NCBI GenBank assembly: GCA_009773375.1
Contig: WRPH01000007.1
Coordinates: forward strand, 34,665 to 98,664
Direction: 5' to 3'
From: Paracoccaceae bacterium
Lineage (GTDB): Bacteria; Pseudomonadota; Alphaproteobacteria; Rhodobacterales; Rhodobacteraceae
Length of the DNA stretch: 64,000 bases
The notes below the pieces were generated by a model. The model was given only the letters and a program-made list of their open reading frames with translations, ran no database searches and was not told the DNA's origin. Numbering within the stretch: the stretch's first letter is position 1; every line of letters begins with the position of its first letter. Position numbers and translations under genes: made by a program. Positions 35,754 through 44,607 of this stretch are shown here, one piece after another.

Positions 35754-35880
35754 AGCGTGTTGCGTTGAATTGACTTCCATTGCGAACCCGAACGCGGTTG
35801 CAATGCAATCGCTGCCCAAAGCTTCCACGTCACGGGTTCGCAATGGAAAAGATGGCTATAAATGAACGCAACACGCCTTA
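35751..35880. repeat. MITE-like palindromic element spanning the leuS-lptE junction
   Basis: Outer arms at 35751-35766 and 35865-35880 (TAAAGCGTGTTGCGTT, one mismatch with the reverse complement of the right arm) and inner arms TTCCATTGCGAACCCG (35775-35790) repeated as an exact reverse complement at 35833-35848. The left arm contains the leuS stop codon; the right arm encodes codons 2-6 of lptE just after its ATG. There is no open frame in it. Confidence 0.75.
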
Positions 35881-36356
35881 ACCGCCGCCTGTTCCTGCTG
35901 ACGCCGCTGGCCCTTGTGGCCTGCGGCTTTACCCCCGCCTATGGCCCCGGCGGCCCGGCTGCTGGCCTGCAAAACAGCATCCGCATTGCCGACCCCGCCG
36001 ACAAGAACGGCTTCGATCTGGTCGAACGGCTGGAAGAGCGGCTTGGCCGCCCCAAGGCCGAACGCTTTGATCTGACCTACAACATCAAGACCACCGCCAC
36101 CGGCGTCGGCATCACCCCCGACAATGCCATCACCCGCTATAACTTGAACGGTGAAATCGTCTGGGCACTGACCGGCCGCACCTCGGGCGCGCGCGTCACC
36201 GGCGGCACGGTGAAAAGCTTCACCTCTTATTCTGCCACAGGGTCAACCGTCGCCGGTCTGGCCGCACACGAAGACGCCGCCCGCCGCCTGATGCGGATAT
36301 TGGCCGACCAGATCACCGCCCGCCTGCTGGCGACTTCGGGCAGTTGGAACCAATGA
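35862..36356 (+). CDS. lptE: LPS-assembly lipoprotein LptE
   Basis: 164 residues with a lipobox (LTPLALVACGF, Cys at about 22) and a compact LptE-like fold (LVERLEERLGRPKAERFDLTYNI, then AITRYNLNGEIVWALTG). LptE plugs the LptD barrel that inserts lipopolysaccharide in the outer membrane. The position between leuS and holA is diagnostic across Gram-negatives. Its first six codons are provided by a palindromic element. It overlaps holA by 4 nt. Confidence 0.9.
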   Translation: MNATRLNRRLFLLTPLALVACGFTPAYGPGGPAAGLQNSIRIADPADKNGFDLVERLEERLGRPKAERFDLTYNIKTTATGVGITPDNAITRYNLNGEIVWALTGRTSGARVTGGTVKSFTSYSATGSTVAGLAAHEDAARRLMRILADQITARLLATSGSWNQ

Positions 36357-37366
36357 AACTCGCCGGGGCCGAAGCCTCTCGCTTCCTTGCCAAGCCCGAC
36401 CCCAGCCGTGCGGGCCTGCTGATCTTCGGGGCCGACGCCATGCGCGTCGCCCTGAAACGGCAAGAGGCCATCGCCGCGCTGATCGGACCGCAGGGCGAGG
36501 CTGAAATGCGCCTGACCCGGATTCAGGCCGCCGACCTACGCAAGAACGCCGCCCTGCTGGAGGATGCGACCCGCGCGATCGGGTTTTTCCCCGGCCCGCG
36601 TGTGGCTTTCGTCGAAGACGCCACCGACGGGCTGACCGCCACCCTTGAAATCGCGCTGAAAGACTGGCGCACGGGTGACGCGCAGATCGTCGTGACCGCG
36701 GGCGATCTGAAGCCGAAATCTACCCTGCGCACGCTGTTCGAAAAGCACCTGAACGCCACCGCCATCGTGCTTTATGACAACCCGCCAACGCGCGAGGAGA
36801 TTGAATCAGAACTCGCCAAGGCCGGGCTGAAGCAATTCGCCAGCACCGCCATGGCCGATCTGACCACGCTTGCCCGCGAGCTTGACCCCGGCGATTTCCG
36901 CCAGACGCTGGAAAAGATCGCGCTCTATAAATACAACGATCCGACGCCACTGACGCCCGCCGAAATCCACGCGCTCGCCCCCGCCACCGTCGAGGCCGAG
37001 GTCGATGACCTGCTCGCCGCCGTCGCCGATCAGCAGCCCAACCTGATCGGCCCGCTGCTGCGCCGTCTTGAAGGTCAGGGCATCCTGCCCGTCACCCTGT
37101 GCATCGGCGCGCTGCGGCACTTTCGCAGCCTGCATGTCGCCGCCTCCGATCCCGGCGGCGTATCGGCGGGCATCCTGAAAGCCCGCATTTTTGGCCCCCG
37201 CCGCGACGCGATGCAGCGGCAGGCCAGCGCCTGGGGCATGGAAAAGCTGGAATCCGCCCTTGGCCTGCTGGTGGAAACCGACCTGACGCTGCGCTCCACC
37301 TCGCGCGCGCCGGCAATGGCGGTGATGGAACGCGCGCTGATCCGGCTGGCGATGATGAAGCGCTGA
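36353..37366 (+). CDS. holA: DNA polymerase III subunit delta
   Basis: 337 residues from the ATG that overlaps the lptE stop. Delta-subunit features: GLLIFGADAMRVALKRQEAI near the N terminus, the small AAA-like domain with FFPGPRVAFVEDATDG, and the C-terminal helical collar ending MERALIRLAMMKR. It is part of the clamp loader and opens the beta ring. Typical neighbour of lptE. Confidence 0.93.
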   Translation: MKLAGAEASRFLAKPDPSRAGLLIFGADAMRVALKRQEAIAALIGPQGEAEMRLTRIQAADLRKNAALLEDATRAIGFFPGPRVAFVEDATDGLTATLEIALKDWRTGDAQIVVTAGDLKPKSTLRTLFEKHLNATAIVLYDNPPTREEIESELAKAGLKQFASTAMADLTTLARELDPGDFRQTLEKIALYKYNDPTPLTPAEIHALAPATVEAEVDDLLAAVADQQPNLIGPLLRRLEGQGILPVTLCIGALRHFRSLHVAASDPGGVSAGILKARIFGPRRDAMQRQASAWGMEKLESALGLLVETDLTLRSTSRAPAMAVMERALIRLAMMKR

Positions 37367-37425
37367 CATGCCCTTGACCGCGCCGCCCCCACCTGCTTCA
37401 CAAGGGCAAACCCCGGAAGGCAGCC

Positions 37426-37764
37426 ATGGCAAAGACCCTCTCGCCCGTTGAAACCTACCTCGCCCCGCTTGCCAGACTTGCGCTGAAACACCCCGATGTC
37501 GAGGCCGAGGTGATCTGGCACAGCCCCGATGGCTGGGAGCCGCAGACCGGCCACGATGCCCTGCTCGAAGCCGAAGAAATCCCGTTCTACGCCGAGGGCC
37601 TGATGCTGGAGGGCTTCCAGATGCACTACCAGATCCTTGCCGATACCGATGCCCCGAAAGACCCGGCGCATGTCCGGCTGTTCTTCTGGCAAACCGGCAG
37701 CCCGACGCCGCCCGCCCCCGAAGATGGCCTTGCCCTGATCAGCGCCGCATCATGGCCCGCCTGA
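37426..37764 (+). CDS. Hypothetical protein
   Basis: 112 residues, start at 37426 with GAAGG about 7 nt upstream. Mixed alpha/beta, acidic, without signal peptide or membrane segment (AEVIWHSPDGWEPQTGHDALLEAEE, then HYQILADTDAPKDPAHVRLFF). I do not recognise it. The next gene (HPP family) starts 12 nt before its stop, so the two are probably cotranscribed and translationally coupled. Confidence 0.65.
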   Translation: MAKTLSPVETYLAPLARLALKHPDVEAEVIWHSPDGWEPQTGHDALLEAEEIPFYAEGLMLEGFQMHYQILADTDAPKDPAHVRLFFWQTGSPTPPAPEDGLALISAASWPA

Positions 37765-38834
37765 TCCACGCGCTGCTGCGCGCGCTGGCCCCGGCCATTC
37801 CGCGCCCCACCCTGCCCGAGGCGATCCGCGCCGCCATCGGCGCCGGGATCGGCCTGTTTCTGACCGGCATCCTGCTGTATCTGATCACCCCCACCGCCTC
37901 GCTGCTGGGCAATCCGCTGCTGATCGCGCCCTTCGCCGCCTCTGCCGTGCTGATTTTCGCGGTGCCGAACAGCCCGCTGGCGCAGCCTTGGGCGGTGGTG
38001 GTCGGCAATACCGCCGCCGCGCTGATCGGGCTTGCCACCCTTCAGCTCTACCCGCAGCCGCTGCCCGCCGCCGCAATCGCCGTGCTGCTGGCGCTGCTGG
38101 CCACCGCCGCCCTGCGCGCCACCCACCCGCCAGCCGGAGCCGCCGCAATGGCAATGGTGCTGGCACCGCACCCGGCACCACTTTCTTTCGCGCTGCATCC
38201 GGTGCTGACCGGCTCTGTCCTTTTGGTGTTGTTCGGCATGATCTGGAACCGCAGCACCGGCCGCATCTACCCGTTCCGCCACGCCCCGCCCCCCGCACAT
38301 GGCACCACCGACAAGACCCCCGAGCGCCGCCTCGCGCCTTCGCCGGAAACGCTGGCCAGCGCCTTGCAACGGCTGCGGCTGGGTGCCAACATCGGCGTCG
38401 AAGACCTCGCCCGCGTCATCGAAACCGCCGAGGCTGAAACCGCCGCGCATGCGCTTGGCCAGATCACCGCCGATGAAATCATGTCGCGTGACCTGATCAC
38501 CGCCCTGCCCGAAACGACCCTGCCCGATCTGGTGCAGACCTTCCGCGACCACCGCTTCAAATCGCTGCCGATCCGCGATGATGCCGGCCGCTATCAGGGC
38601 TGCGTCACCATCGACGCGCTGGCAGGCCTGTCAGACCCGGCGCTAACGGCGGCAGACCTTGCCGATGCCAGCATCAAAACCGCGCGCGCCACCACGCCGC
38701 TGGCCGATCTGATCCCGCTGCTGGCAGACGGTCGCCAACAAACCATCCCGATTCTGCGCGGCGACAGCCTTGTCGGCCTGATCACAAGGTCAGACCTGAT
38801 CGCCCTGCTGATCCATCACCTCAGCCTGACCTGA
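37752..38834 (+). CDS. HPP family membrane protein with tandem CBS domains
   Basis: 360 residues. The N-terminal part (1-170) has four membrane segments and the HPP motif (ATHPPAGAAAMAMVLAP) with ASAVLIFAVPNSPLAQPW; the C-terminal part (about 235-355) holds two CBS motifs (ITADEIMSRDLITALPETTLPDLVQ, then TTPLADLIPLLADGRQQTIPIL). HPP proteins are linked to nitrite or anion transport in plants and cyanobacteria, and CBS pairs sense adenosine nucleotides; the substrate here is unknown. It overlaps the hypothetical gene before it and is followed after 14 nt by a GAF protein. Confidence 0.88.
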   Translation: MARLIHALLRALAPAIPRPTLPEAIRAAIGAGIGLFLTGILLYLITPTASLLGNPLLIAPFAASAVLIFAVPNSPLAQPWAVVVGNTAAALIGLATLQLYPQPLPAAAIAVLLALLATAALRATHPPAGAAAMAMVLAPHPAPLSFALHPVLTGSVLLVLFGMIWNRSTGRIYPFRHAPPPAHGTTDKTPERRLAPSPETLASALQRLRLGANIGVEDLARVIETAEAETAAHALGQITADEIMSRDLITALPETTLPDLVQTFRDHRFKSLPIRDDAGRYQGCVTIDALAGLSDPALTAADLADASIKTARATTPLADLIPLLADGRQQTIPILRGDSLVGLITRSDLIALLIHHLSLT

Positions 38835-38848
38835 ACCCGGAGCCTGCC

Positions 38849-39274
38849 ATGATCTACGACACCCTGCACCAAGCCTGCGCCGCGCTTGGCACCCGCCTGT
38901 TTACCGTGACTGTGCAAGACCTTGCCCGCGATGTCGCCCGCCGCGCCTATACCTCACACCCGGTCGAATACCCGGTGTCGGGCACCAAACCGCTGACCCG
39001 CGACGGCTGGTATGACCATTGCATCACCGGCCAGAAAACCTTCGTCGCCAACACCACGCCAGAATTTGCGAAATACTTTTTCGATCACGCGCTGATCACC
39101 TCGCTGGGGCTTGGCTCCTGCATCAATATCCCGGTGGTGGATGGCGGCCACGTCCTTGGCACCGTCAACCTGCTGGCCGAAGAACACCACTTCACCCCCG
39201 AAAGGCTGACCGCCTACGCAGCCCTCGTCACCCAACACCACACTGCCCTCGCCGCCGAGATGGCAAAAGGCTAA
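38849..39274 (+). CDS. GAF domain protein
   Basis: 141 residues making up a single GAF domain (HQACAALGTRLFTVTVQDL, GLGSCINIPVVDGGHVLGTVNLL, LTAYAALVTQHH). No effector domain is attached. The two cysteines (CAALG, GSCINI) are candidate ligand sites but nothing proves it. Cotranscribed with the HPP-CBS gene, 14 nt apart. Confidence 0.8.
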   Translation: MIYDTLHQACAALGTRLFTVTVQDLARDVARRAYTSHPVEYPVSGTKPLTRDGWYDHCITGQKTFVANTTPEFAKYFFDHALITSLGLGSCINIPVVDGGHVLGTVNLLAEEHHFTPERLTAYAALVTQHHTALAAEMAKG

Positions 39275-39278
39275 CCCC

Positions 39279-39300
39279 TTCATCTTGGCGAAAATACTCC
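39279..39300 (+). repeat. TTCATCTTGG-AAATACTCC dispersed repeat, copy 2
   Basis: TTCATCTTGGCG followed by AAAATACTCC and then a GGGGGTCCGGGGG stretch, located between the GAF gene and the LysR gene. The same head as at 16730. Confidence 0.8.
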
Positions 39301-39351
39301 ACGGGGGTCCGGGGGTGTGAAACCCCCGGCTTTCACCAACAAGGCAAACCC

Positions 39352-40254
39352 ATGGCCTTCACCCTGCGCCAGTTGCAATTCTTCATCGCCGCCGCCGAAG
39401 CCGGTTCGGTGTCCGGTGCCGCCCGCGCGCTGTCGATCTCGCAATCCTCTGTCACCGAGGCGATCCGCGCGCTCGAAGACGATCTTGGCATCACCCTGTT
39501 CGACCGCCTCGCCCGCGGCATGGAGATCACCCACAAGGGGTCGGCCTTTCTGCGTCACGCCCGCCAGATCCTCGCCGATGTCGCCACCGCCCGCGCCGCG
39601 TTTCAGGAAGACGCCGCCCCCCTGCCCGGCAAGCTGTCGCTGGGCGTGACCAGCCTTGTTGCCGGCTATGTGCTGTCCGACATCCTGCAACGCTACCGCC
39701 GCGCCTATCCGCAGATCGAGTTGAACGTCATCGAGGACAACGGCGATTACCTGCAACACCTGCTGATCGGCGGCGAGCTGGATGTGGCCGTCTTGCTGAC
39801 CTCGTCCGTCAAGGACCGCATGGCGCTGAACGTCGAAACCCTGCTGGTGTCGCCCTACCGGCTGTGGCTACCCTTGGGCCACCCGCTGACCGATCAGGAA
39901 ACCATCGCGCTGGATGATCTGGCAGGCCAGCCACTGATTCAGCTGATGGTGGATGAGATCGAGGAATCCACCAAGGTTCTGATGCAATCCTTGGCCGTCA
40001 AACCCCACATCGCCTTCCGCACCCGGTCAGTCGAGGCGGTGCGCTCCCTCGTCGCCACCGGTGCCGGGCTGGCGATTCTACCCAGCCTCGTCTACCGCCC
40101 GTGGTCGCTGGAAGGCGACCGCATCGGCATCCGTGATGTGTCAGGCGACCTGCCATCGGTGCAAGTCGGCCTCGCCTGGCGCCGCGGCGCCCCCCTGTCC
40201 ACCCCGGCGCTGAACTTCATCCGTTCCGCGCAAGGCATGGTGCCGAACCGCTGA
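39352..40254 (+). CDS. LysR family transcriptional regulator
   Basis: 300 residues from the ATG at 39352. The N-terminal winged helix is clear (LRQLQFFIAAAEAGSVSGAARALSISQSSVTEAIRALEDDLGITLFDR) and a type 2 periplasmic-binding fold follows (GKLSLGVTSLVAGYV to the end). It sits immediately upstream of the polyamine-type transporter on the same strand. An inverted repeat GCGTTT-N10-AAACGC at 40292-40313 in the intervening region is a candidate operator. Control of the downstream operon is an inference. Confidence 0.9.
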   Translation: MAFTLRQLQFFIAAAEAGSVSGAARALSISQSSVTEAIRALEDDLGITLFDRLARGMEITHKGSAFLRHARQILADVATARAAFQEDAAPLPGKLSLGVTSLVAGYVLSDILQRYRRAYPQIELNVIEDNGDYLQHLLIGGELDVAVLLTSSVKDRMALNVETLLVSPYRLWLPLGHPLTDQETIALDDLAGQPLIQLMVDEIEESTKVLMQSLAVKPHIAFRTRSVEAVRSLVATGAGLAILPSLVYRPWSLEGDRIGIRDVSGDLPSVQVGLAWRRGAPLSTPALNFIRSAQGMVPNR

Positions 40255-40291
40255 GCCACTCACCCATCGGAAAATCCAATACCACCCTTCC

Positions 40292-40313
40292 GCGTTTTGT
40301 TATTGCGAAACGC
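40292..40313 (+). promoter_or_regulatory. Candidate operator of the polyamine-type operon
   Basis: Inverted repeat GCGTTT (40292-40297) and AAACGC (40308-40313) with 10 nt between, 74 nt before the substrate-binding protein gene. LysR regulators often bind such spaced inverted repeats. Confidence 0.45.
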
Positions 40314-40386
40314 ATTGGCTGGCTTACGCTGCTGCCATGACCGGGAATCCGGCCCCCGCGCATGCGCAACCCACAGGGAGTTTCCA

Positions 40387-41544
40387 ATGCCATCCATCAA
40401 ACTTTTGGCCACCACCGCCCTCGCCCTTGTCACCGGCCTCACCCCCGCCTTTGCCGAAATGACCGAGGTCGGCGCAAGCGAAGGCCAGCTGAACATCGTC
40501 GCCTGGGCCGGCTATATCGAGCGTGGCGAGACCGACAAGGCCTATGACTGGGTCACCAAATTCGAGGCCGATTCGGGCTGCAAGGTCAGCGTGAAAACCG
40601 CCAACACCTCGGATGAGATGGTGGCGCTGATGAACGAAGGCGGCTTCGATCTGGTGACAGCCTCCGGCGATGCCTCGCTGCGGCTGATCGCGGGCAAGCG
40701 GGTGCAGCCGATCAACACCGCGCTGATCCCGTCGTGGTCCAAGATCGACCCGCGGCTGCAAGACGCCAGCTGGCATACGGTGGATGGCGTGCATTACGGC
40801 ACCCCCTACCTGTGGGGGCCGAACGTGTTGATGTATAACACCGAAGTCTTCAAGGAACCGCCGACCTCGTGGAACGTGGTGTTCGAAAAGATGGACTTGC
40901 CCGACGGCAAATCCAACGAAGGCCGGGTGCAGGCCTATGACGGCCCGATCCACATCGCCGATGCCGCGCAATATCTGATGTTCCACAAGCCGGAACTGAA
41001 GATCACCTCGCCCTATGAGCTGAACGAAGAACAATACGCCGCAGCGCTGGAGCTGTTGCGGGTACAGCGCACGCTGGTTGGCCGCTACTGGCACGACGCC
41101 TTCATCCAGATGGATGATTTCAAGAACGAAGGCGTGGTCGCCTCGGGGTCGTGGCCGATCCAGGTCGGCTTGCTGCAATCGGAAAAACTGCCGATCGCCA
41201 GCGTGATCCCGCAGGAAGGTGCCACCGGCTGGGCCGATACCTCCATGCTGCACGCCGAAGCTGCCAACCCGAACTGCGCCTACAAGTGGATGGAGCATAC
41301 GCTGGCCTCCAACCTGCAATCCGACCTGTCGGTCTGGTTCGGCGGCAACCCGGTGGTGCCCGCCGCCTGCACCGATGGTTCCGGCATGCAAACCGCCGAA
41401 GGCTGCACCGCCAACGGTCTGGATGATTTCGACAAGATCCGCTTCTGGACCACCCCGGTCGCCAATTGTTCGCAAGGCGAAGGTGCCTGCGTGCCCTACT
41501 ATCGCTGGGTGTCGGATTACATCGGCGTCATCGGCGGCCGTTAA
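40387..41544 (+). CDS. Spermidine/putrescine-type ABC transporter substrate-binding protein
   Basis: 385 residues with a signal peptide (LATTALALVTGLTPAFA). PotD/PotF-like: LNIVAWAGYIERG, FDLVTASGDASLRLI, GTPYLWGPNVLMYNTEVF and NEGVVASGSWPIQVGL. It would capture a polyamine or related cation in the periplasm for the ATPase and permeases downstream. The gene is followed by a 56-nt hairpin (41555-41610) before the ATPase gene, which may set higher expression of the binding protein. Confidence 0.88.
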   Translation: MPSIKLLATTALALVTGLTPAFAEMTEVGASEGQLNIVAWAGYIERGETDKAYDWVTKFEADSGCKVSVKTANTSDEMVALMNEGGFDLVTASGDASLRLIAGKRVQPINTALIPSWSKIDPRLQDASWHTVDGVHYGTPYLWGPNVLMYNTEVFKEPPTSWNVVFEKMDLPDGKSNEGRVQAYDGPIHIADAAQYLMFHKPELKITSPYELNEEQYAAALELLRVQRTLVGRYWHDAFIQMDDFKNEGVVASGSWPIQVGLLQSEKLPIASVIPQEGATGWADTSMLHAEAANPNCAYKWMEHTLASNLQSDLSVWFGGNPVVPAACTDGSGMQTAEGCTANGLDDFDKIRFWTTPVANCSQGEGACVPYYRWVSDYIGVIGGR

Positions 41545-41554
41545 CCCGGCCTGC

Positions 41555-41610
41555 GGTGCGTGAACCCACGGATTTGGCCCCGCCAAACCCGTGGAACCAC
41601 ACACCCTACC
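41555..41610 (+). repeat. Hairpin between substrate-binding and ATPase genes (GGTGCGTG-family relative)
   Basis: Stem CCACGGATTTGG/CCAAACCCGTGG with a CCCCG loop inside flanks GGTGCGTG and CACACACCCTACC. The flanks match the palindromes at 932, 1049 and 5824, so this looks like a long variant with an inserted stem. Possible attenuator. Confidence 0.65.
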
Positions 41611-41681
41611 TCTTTCCCGATCGGCGCGGGCGTCAAACCCCGCGCCCCAGTCCCGCTTCGGCGGCCAGAAGGCCCTTACCC

Positions 41682-42680
41682 ATGCCCGCAGCAGTAGAAT
41701 TCCGCGCCGTCTCGCGCCATTTCGGCCCCGCCTCTGCCCCGGTGAAAGCCGTCGACGCGGTGGATCTGACCATTGCCGAGGGCGCGTTCTTTGCCATGCT
41801 TGGCCCGTCCGGTTCCGGCAAAACCACCTGCCTGCGGCTGATTTCCGGCTTTGAATCGCCAACCGCCGGGGAAATCCGCATCTTCGGTCAGGACGTTTCC
41901 GCCACCCCGCCACATCTGCGCAATGTCAACACGGTGTTTCAGGACTACGCGCTGTTCCCGCACATGAACGTGCGCGACAACGTCGCCTACGGGCTGATGG
42001 TCAAGGGCATGCCCCGCGCCAAGCGCTATGCCAAGGCCGAGGAAATGCTGGCGCTTGTTCACCTTGACGCCTACGGCAGCCGCAAGCCCGGCCAGCTTTC
42101 CGGCGGCCAGCGCCAGCGCGTGGCGCTTGCCCGCGCCTTGGTCAACGAACCCCGCGTTCTGCTGCTGGATGAGCCCCTGGGCGCGCTCGATCTGAAACTG
42201 CGCGAGGCGATGCAGGATGAATTGAAATCGCTGCAAAAACGCCTTGGCATCACCTTCGTTTTTGTCACCCACGACCAGCATGAAGCGCTGTCGATGGCCG
42301 ACAGCCTTGCGGTGTTCAATCAGGGCAAGATCGCCCAGATCGGCACCCCGGCTGAAATCTACACCCAGCCGAAAACCCGCTTCGTTGCCGATTTCGTCGG
42401 ATCGTCCAACCTGCTGCCGCCCACGCTGACCCAGAGCCTCGGCGGCCCGGCAAAGTGGGCCAGCTTGCGCCCCGAGACCCTGCGACTGGACGCAAACGGC
42501 CCGATTGCAGGCCCGGTCACCGCCATCCGCTACCTTGGCGCGGGCCACCGCATCAGCCTGAACGCCCACGGCCACGACATCGCCGCCATTTTGCCCGCAG
42601 GCAGCGCCCTGCCCGAACCGGGCACGGAAATCCGCCTCGGCTTCGCCCCCGAAGCACTGCACATCATGGATGAAGCCTGA
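41682..42680 (+). CDS. Polyamine-type ABC transporter ATP-binding protein
   Basis: 332 residues. Walker A GPSGSGKTT, Q-loop FQDYALFP, signature LSGGQRQR, Walker B VLLLDEPLGALD and H-loop THD. The C-terminal TOBE extension (about 240-332) matches PotA. It energises the two permeases encoded after it. Confidence 0.92.
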   Translation: MPAAVEFRAVSRHFGPASAPVKAVDAVDLTIAEGAFFAMLGPSGSGKTTCLRLISGFESPTAGEIRIFGQDVSATPPHLRNVNTVFQDYALFPHMNVRDNVAYGLMVKGMPRAKRYAKAEEMLALVHLDAYGSRKPGQLSGGQRQRVALARALVNEPRVLLLDEPLGALDLKLREAMQDELKSLQKRLGITFVFVTHDQHEALSMADSLAVFNQGKIAQIGTPAEIYTQPKTRFVADFVGSSNLLPPTLTQSLGGPAKWASLRPETLRLDANGPIAGPVTAIRYLGAGHRISLNAHGHDIAAILPAGSALPEPGTEIRLGFAPEALHIMDEA

Positions 42681-42706
42681 TGCGCGCCCACATGGTGTTT
42701 TCCGTA

Positions 42707-42817
42707 TTCATCTTGGTGAAAAATACTCCCGCCGGAGCCTCCCGGATCAACAACCGGAGCCTCCGGCAAGCTGGAACGACCCGTCGTTCCAGCCTTGAGT
42801 ATTTGAGCCAAGATGAA
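42707..42817. repeat. Composite inverted-repeat element (TTCATCTTGG copies 3 and 4)
   Basis: A TTCATCTTGGTGAAA-AATACTC copy (42707-42729) and an inverted copy (42797-42817) enclose a direct CCGGAGCCTCC pair (about 42734 and 42754) and a perfect 11-bp stem GCTGGAACGAC/GTCGTTCCAGC (42770-42793). It fills most of the 175-bp gap between the ATPase gene and the first permease, so it may modulate the transcript. Confidence 0.75.
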
Positions 42818-42855
42818 TGCGGCGCGCCGGTTCTACACAAATGCCAAAGGCCCAC

Positions 42856-43791
42856 ATGATGACCGCGATTTTCCCCGCCAGATCGCTGGCCGACCGGCTG
42901 ACCACGCTGTTCTGGCGCAAACCGAAACTGCTGCTGGCGCTGATGCTGACCCCGCCCCTGTTGTGGCTGGGGGTGATCTACCTTGGCTCCCTCGCCGCCC
43001 TTCTCCTGCAATCCTTCTACTCCATTGACGAATTTTCCGGCATGGTGGTGCCGGAATTCACCCTGAAAACCTATGCCGAGCTGCTGCGGCCGCAGAATTA
43101 CGACATCATCCTGCGCACATTGTTGATGTCTGCCGCCGTCACGCTCGGCTGCGCCATCCTCGCCTTTCCGATCGCCTATTACGCCGCCCGCTTTGCCAAG
43201 GGTCGCTGGAAAGCGGTGTTTTACCTGGGCATCATGCTGCCGCTGTGGTCGTCTTATCTGGTGAAGGTCTACGCGTGGAAGCTGATCCTCGCCAAAGAGG
43301 GCATCATCACCTGGGCCACGGATGCCACCCACACCAGCGGCATCCTCAACGCCATTCTGGCGCTGCCAGTGATCGGTGGCAACTCGCTGTCCACCAGCTA
43401 CATCGGCATGTTCGCCGTGTTCACCTATGTCTGGCTGCCCTACATGATCCTGCCGATGCAGGCCGCGCTGGAACGGGTGCCGACCTCGATGCTGGAGGCG
43501 TCGCAAGATCTTGGTGCCACCCGCGCGCAGACCTTCCGCACCGTGATCCTGCCGCTGGCGATGCCGGGTGTGATCGCCGGGTCGATCTTTACCTTCTCTC
43601 TGACCATGGGCGATTACATCATTCCGCAGATCGTCGGCAATTCGGCCAATTTCATCGGCATGGCGGTGTATCAGCTGCAAGGTACCGCCGGGAATATCCC
43701 GCTCGCCGCCGCCTTCGCGGTGATCCCGATCCTGATCATGCTGGTCTATCTGGCGCTTGCCAAACGTGCGGGGGCTTTTGATGCGCTCTGA
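42856..43791 (+). CDS. Polyamine-type ABC transporter permease (PotB-like)
   Basis: 311 residues from [10 protein letters not shown]; six membrane segments starting [18 protein letters not shown]. The EAA loop is visible as [25 protein letters not shown]. An upstream in-frame ATG at 42817 sits in the TTCATCTTGG repeat and is less likely. The gene overlaps the next permease by 11 nt. Confidence 0.9.
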   Translation: MMTAIFPARSLADRLTTLFWRKPKLLLALMLTPPLLWLGVIYLGSLAALLLQSFYSIDEFSGMVVPEFTLKTYAELLRPQNYDIILRTLLMSAAVTLGCAILAFPIAYYAARFAKGRWKAVFYLGIMLPLWSSYLVKVYAWKLILAKEGIITWATDATHTSGILNAILALPVIGGNSLSTSYIGMFAVFTYVWLPYMILPMQAALERVPTSMLEASQDLGATRAQTFRTVILPLAMPGVIAGSIFTFSLTMGDYIIPQIVGNSANFIGMAVYQLQGTAGNIPLAAAFAVIPILIMLVYLALAKRAGAFDAL

Positions 43792-44599
43792 TGCCAACCC
43801 CAACCGTGCCTCGCTGCCGCTGAAACTTGCGGCCATCGGCGGGCTGTTGTTCCTGCACCTGCCGATCCTGCTGATTTTCCTTTATGCCTTCACCACCGAG
43901 GAACGCACCTACGCCTTCCCGCCGCCCGGCCTGACGACGCAATGGTTCGCCGCCGCGTGGAACCGCCCCGATATCTGGCAGGCGCTGACGCTGTCGGTCA
44001 AGGTCGCCAGCGTCGCCACCCTGCTGGCGATGATCCTTGGCACGCTGGTTTCCGCCGCGATGGCCCGCGCCAGTTTCTTTGGCCGCGACCAGATCAGCCT
44101 GCTGATCATCCTGCCCATCGCGCTGCCCGGCGTGATCACCGGCATGTCGCTGCGGTCAGCCTTCGGCATCATGGATATCCCGTTTTCCACCCTGACCATC
44201 ATCCTTGGCCATGCCACTTTCTGCATCGTCATCGTCTACAACAACGCCGTCGCCCGGTTTCGCCGCCTGTCTGGTGGCATTCTGGAGGCATCCGCCGACC
44301 TTGGCGCCAATGCCTTCCAGACCTTCTGGCACATCCTGCTGCCCAATCTTGGCACCGCCCTGCTGGCAGGCGGCATGCTCGCCTTTGCGCTGTCGTTTGA
44401 CGAGGTCATCGTCACCACCTTCACCGCAGGCCAGCAAGCCACCCTGCCGATCTGGATGCTCGAGGAATTGATCCGCCCGCGCCAGCGCCCCGTCACCAAC
44501 GTCGTCGCCCTGATCGTCTTCGCCGCCACCTTCCTTCCCATCCTGCTGGCCTATTACCTGACCCGCCACGGGTCTGAAACAGCAGGCTCCGGCAAATGA
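43781..44599 (+). CDS. Polyamine-type ABC transporter permease (PotC-like)
   Basis: 272 residues from the ATG at 43781. Six membrane segments; the EAA loop is [23 protein letters not shown]. It completes the heterodimeric channel with the PotB-like permease. Overlap with the upstream gene implies coupling. Confidence 0.9.
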   Translation: MRSDANPNRASLPLKLAAIGGLLFLHLPILLIFLYAFTTEERTYAFPPPGLTTQWFAAAWNRPDIWQALTLSVKVASVATLLAMILGTLVSAAMARASFFGRDQISLLIILPIALPGVITGMSLRSAFGIMDIPFSTLTIILGHATFCIVIVYNNAVARFRRLSGGILEASADLGANAFQTFWHILLPNLGTALLAGGMLAFALSFDEVIVTTFTAGQQATLPIWMLEELIRPRQRPVTNVVALIVFAATFLPILLAYYLTRHGSETAGSGK

Positions 44600-44607
44600 G
44601 GCCCCCT

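Noticed and set aside
33045..35843. 932-codon open frame on the minus strand opposite leuS
   Set aside because: Composition typical of antisense frames in GC-rich DNA; leuS on the other strand has all synthetase motifs.
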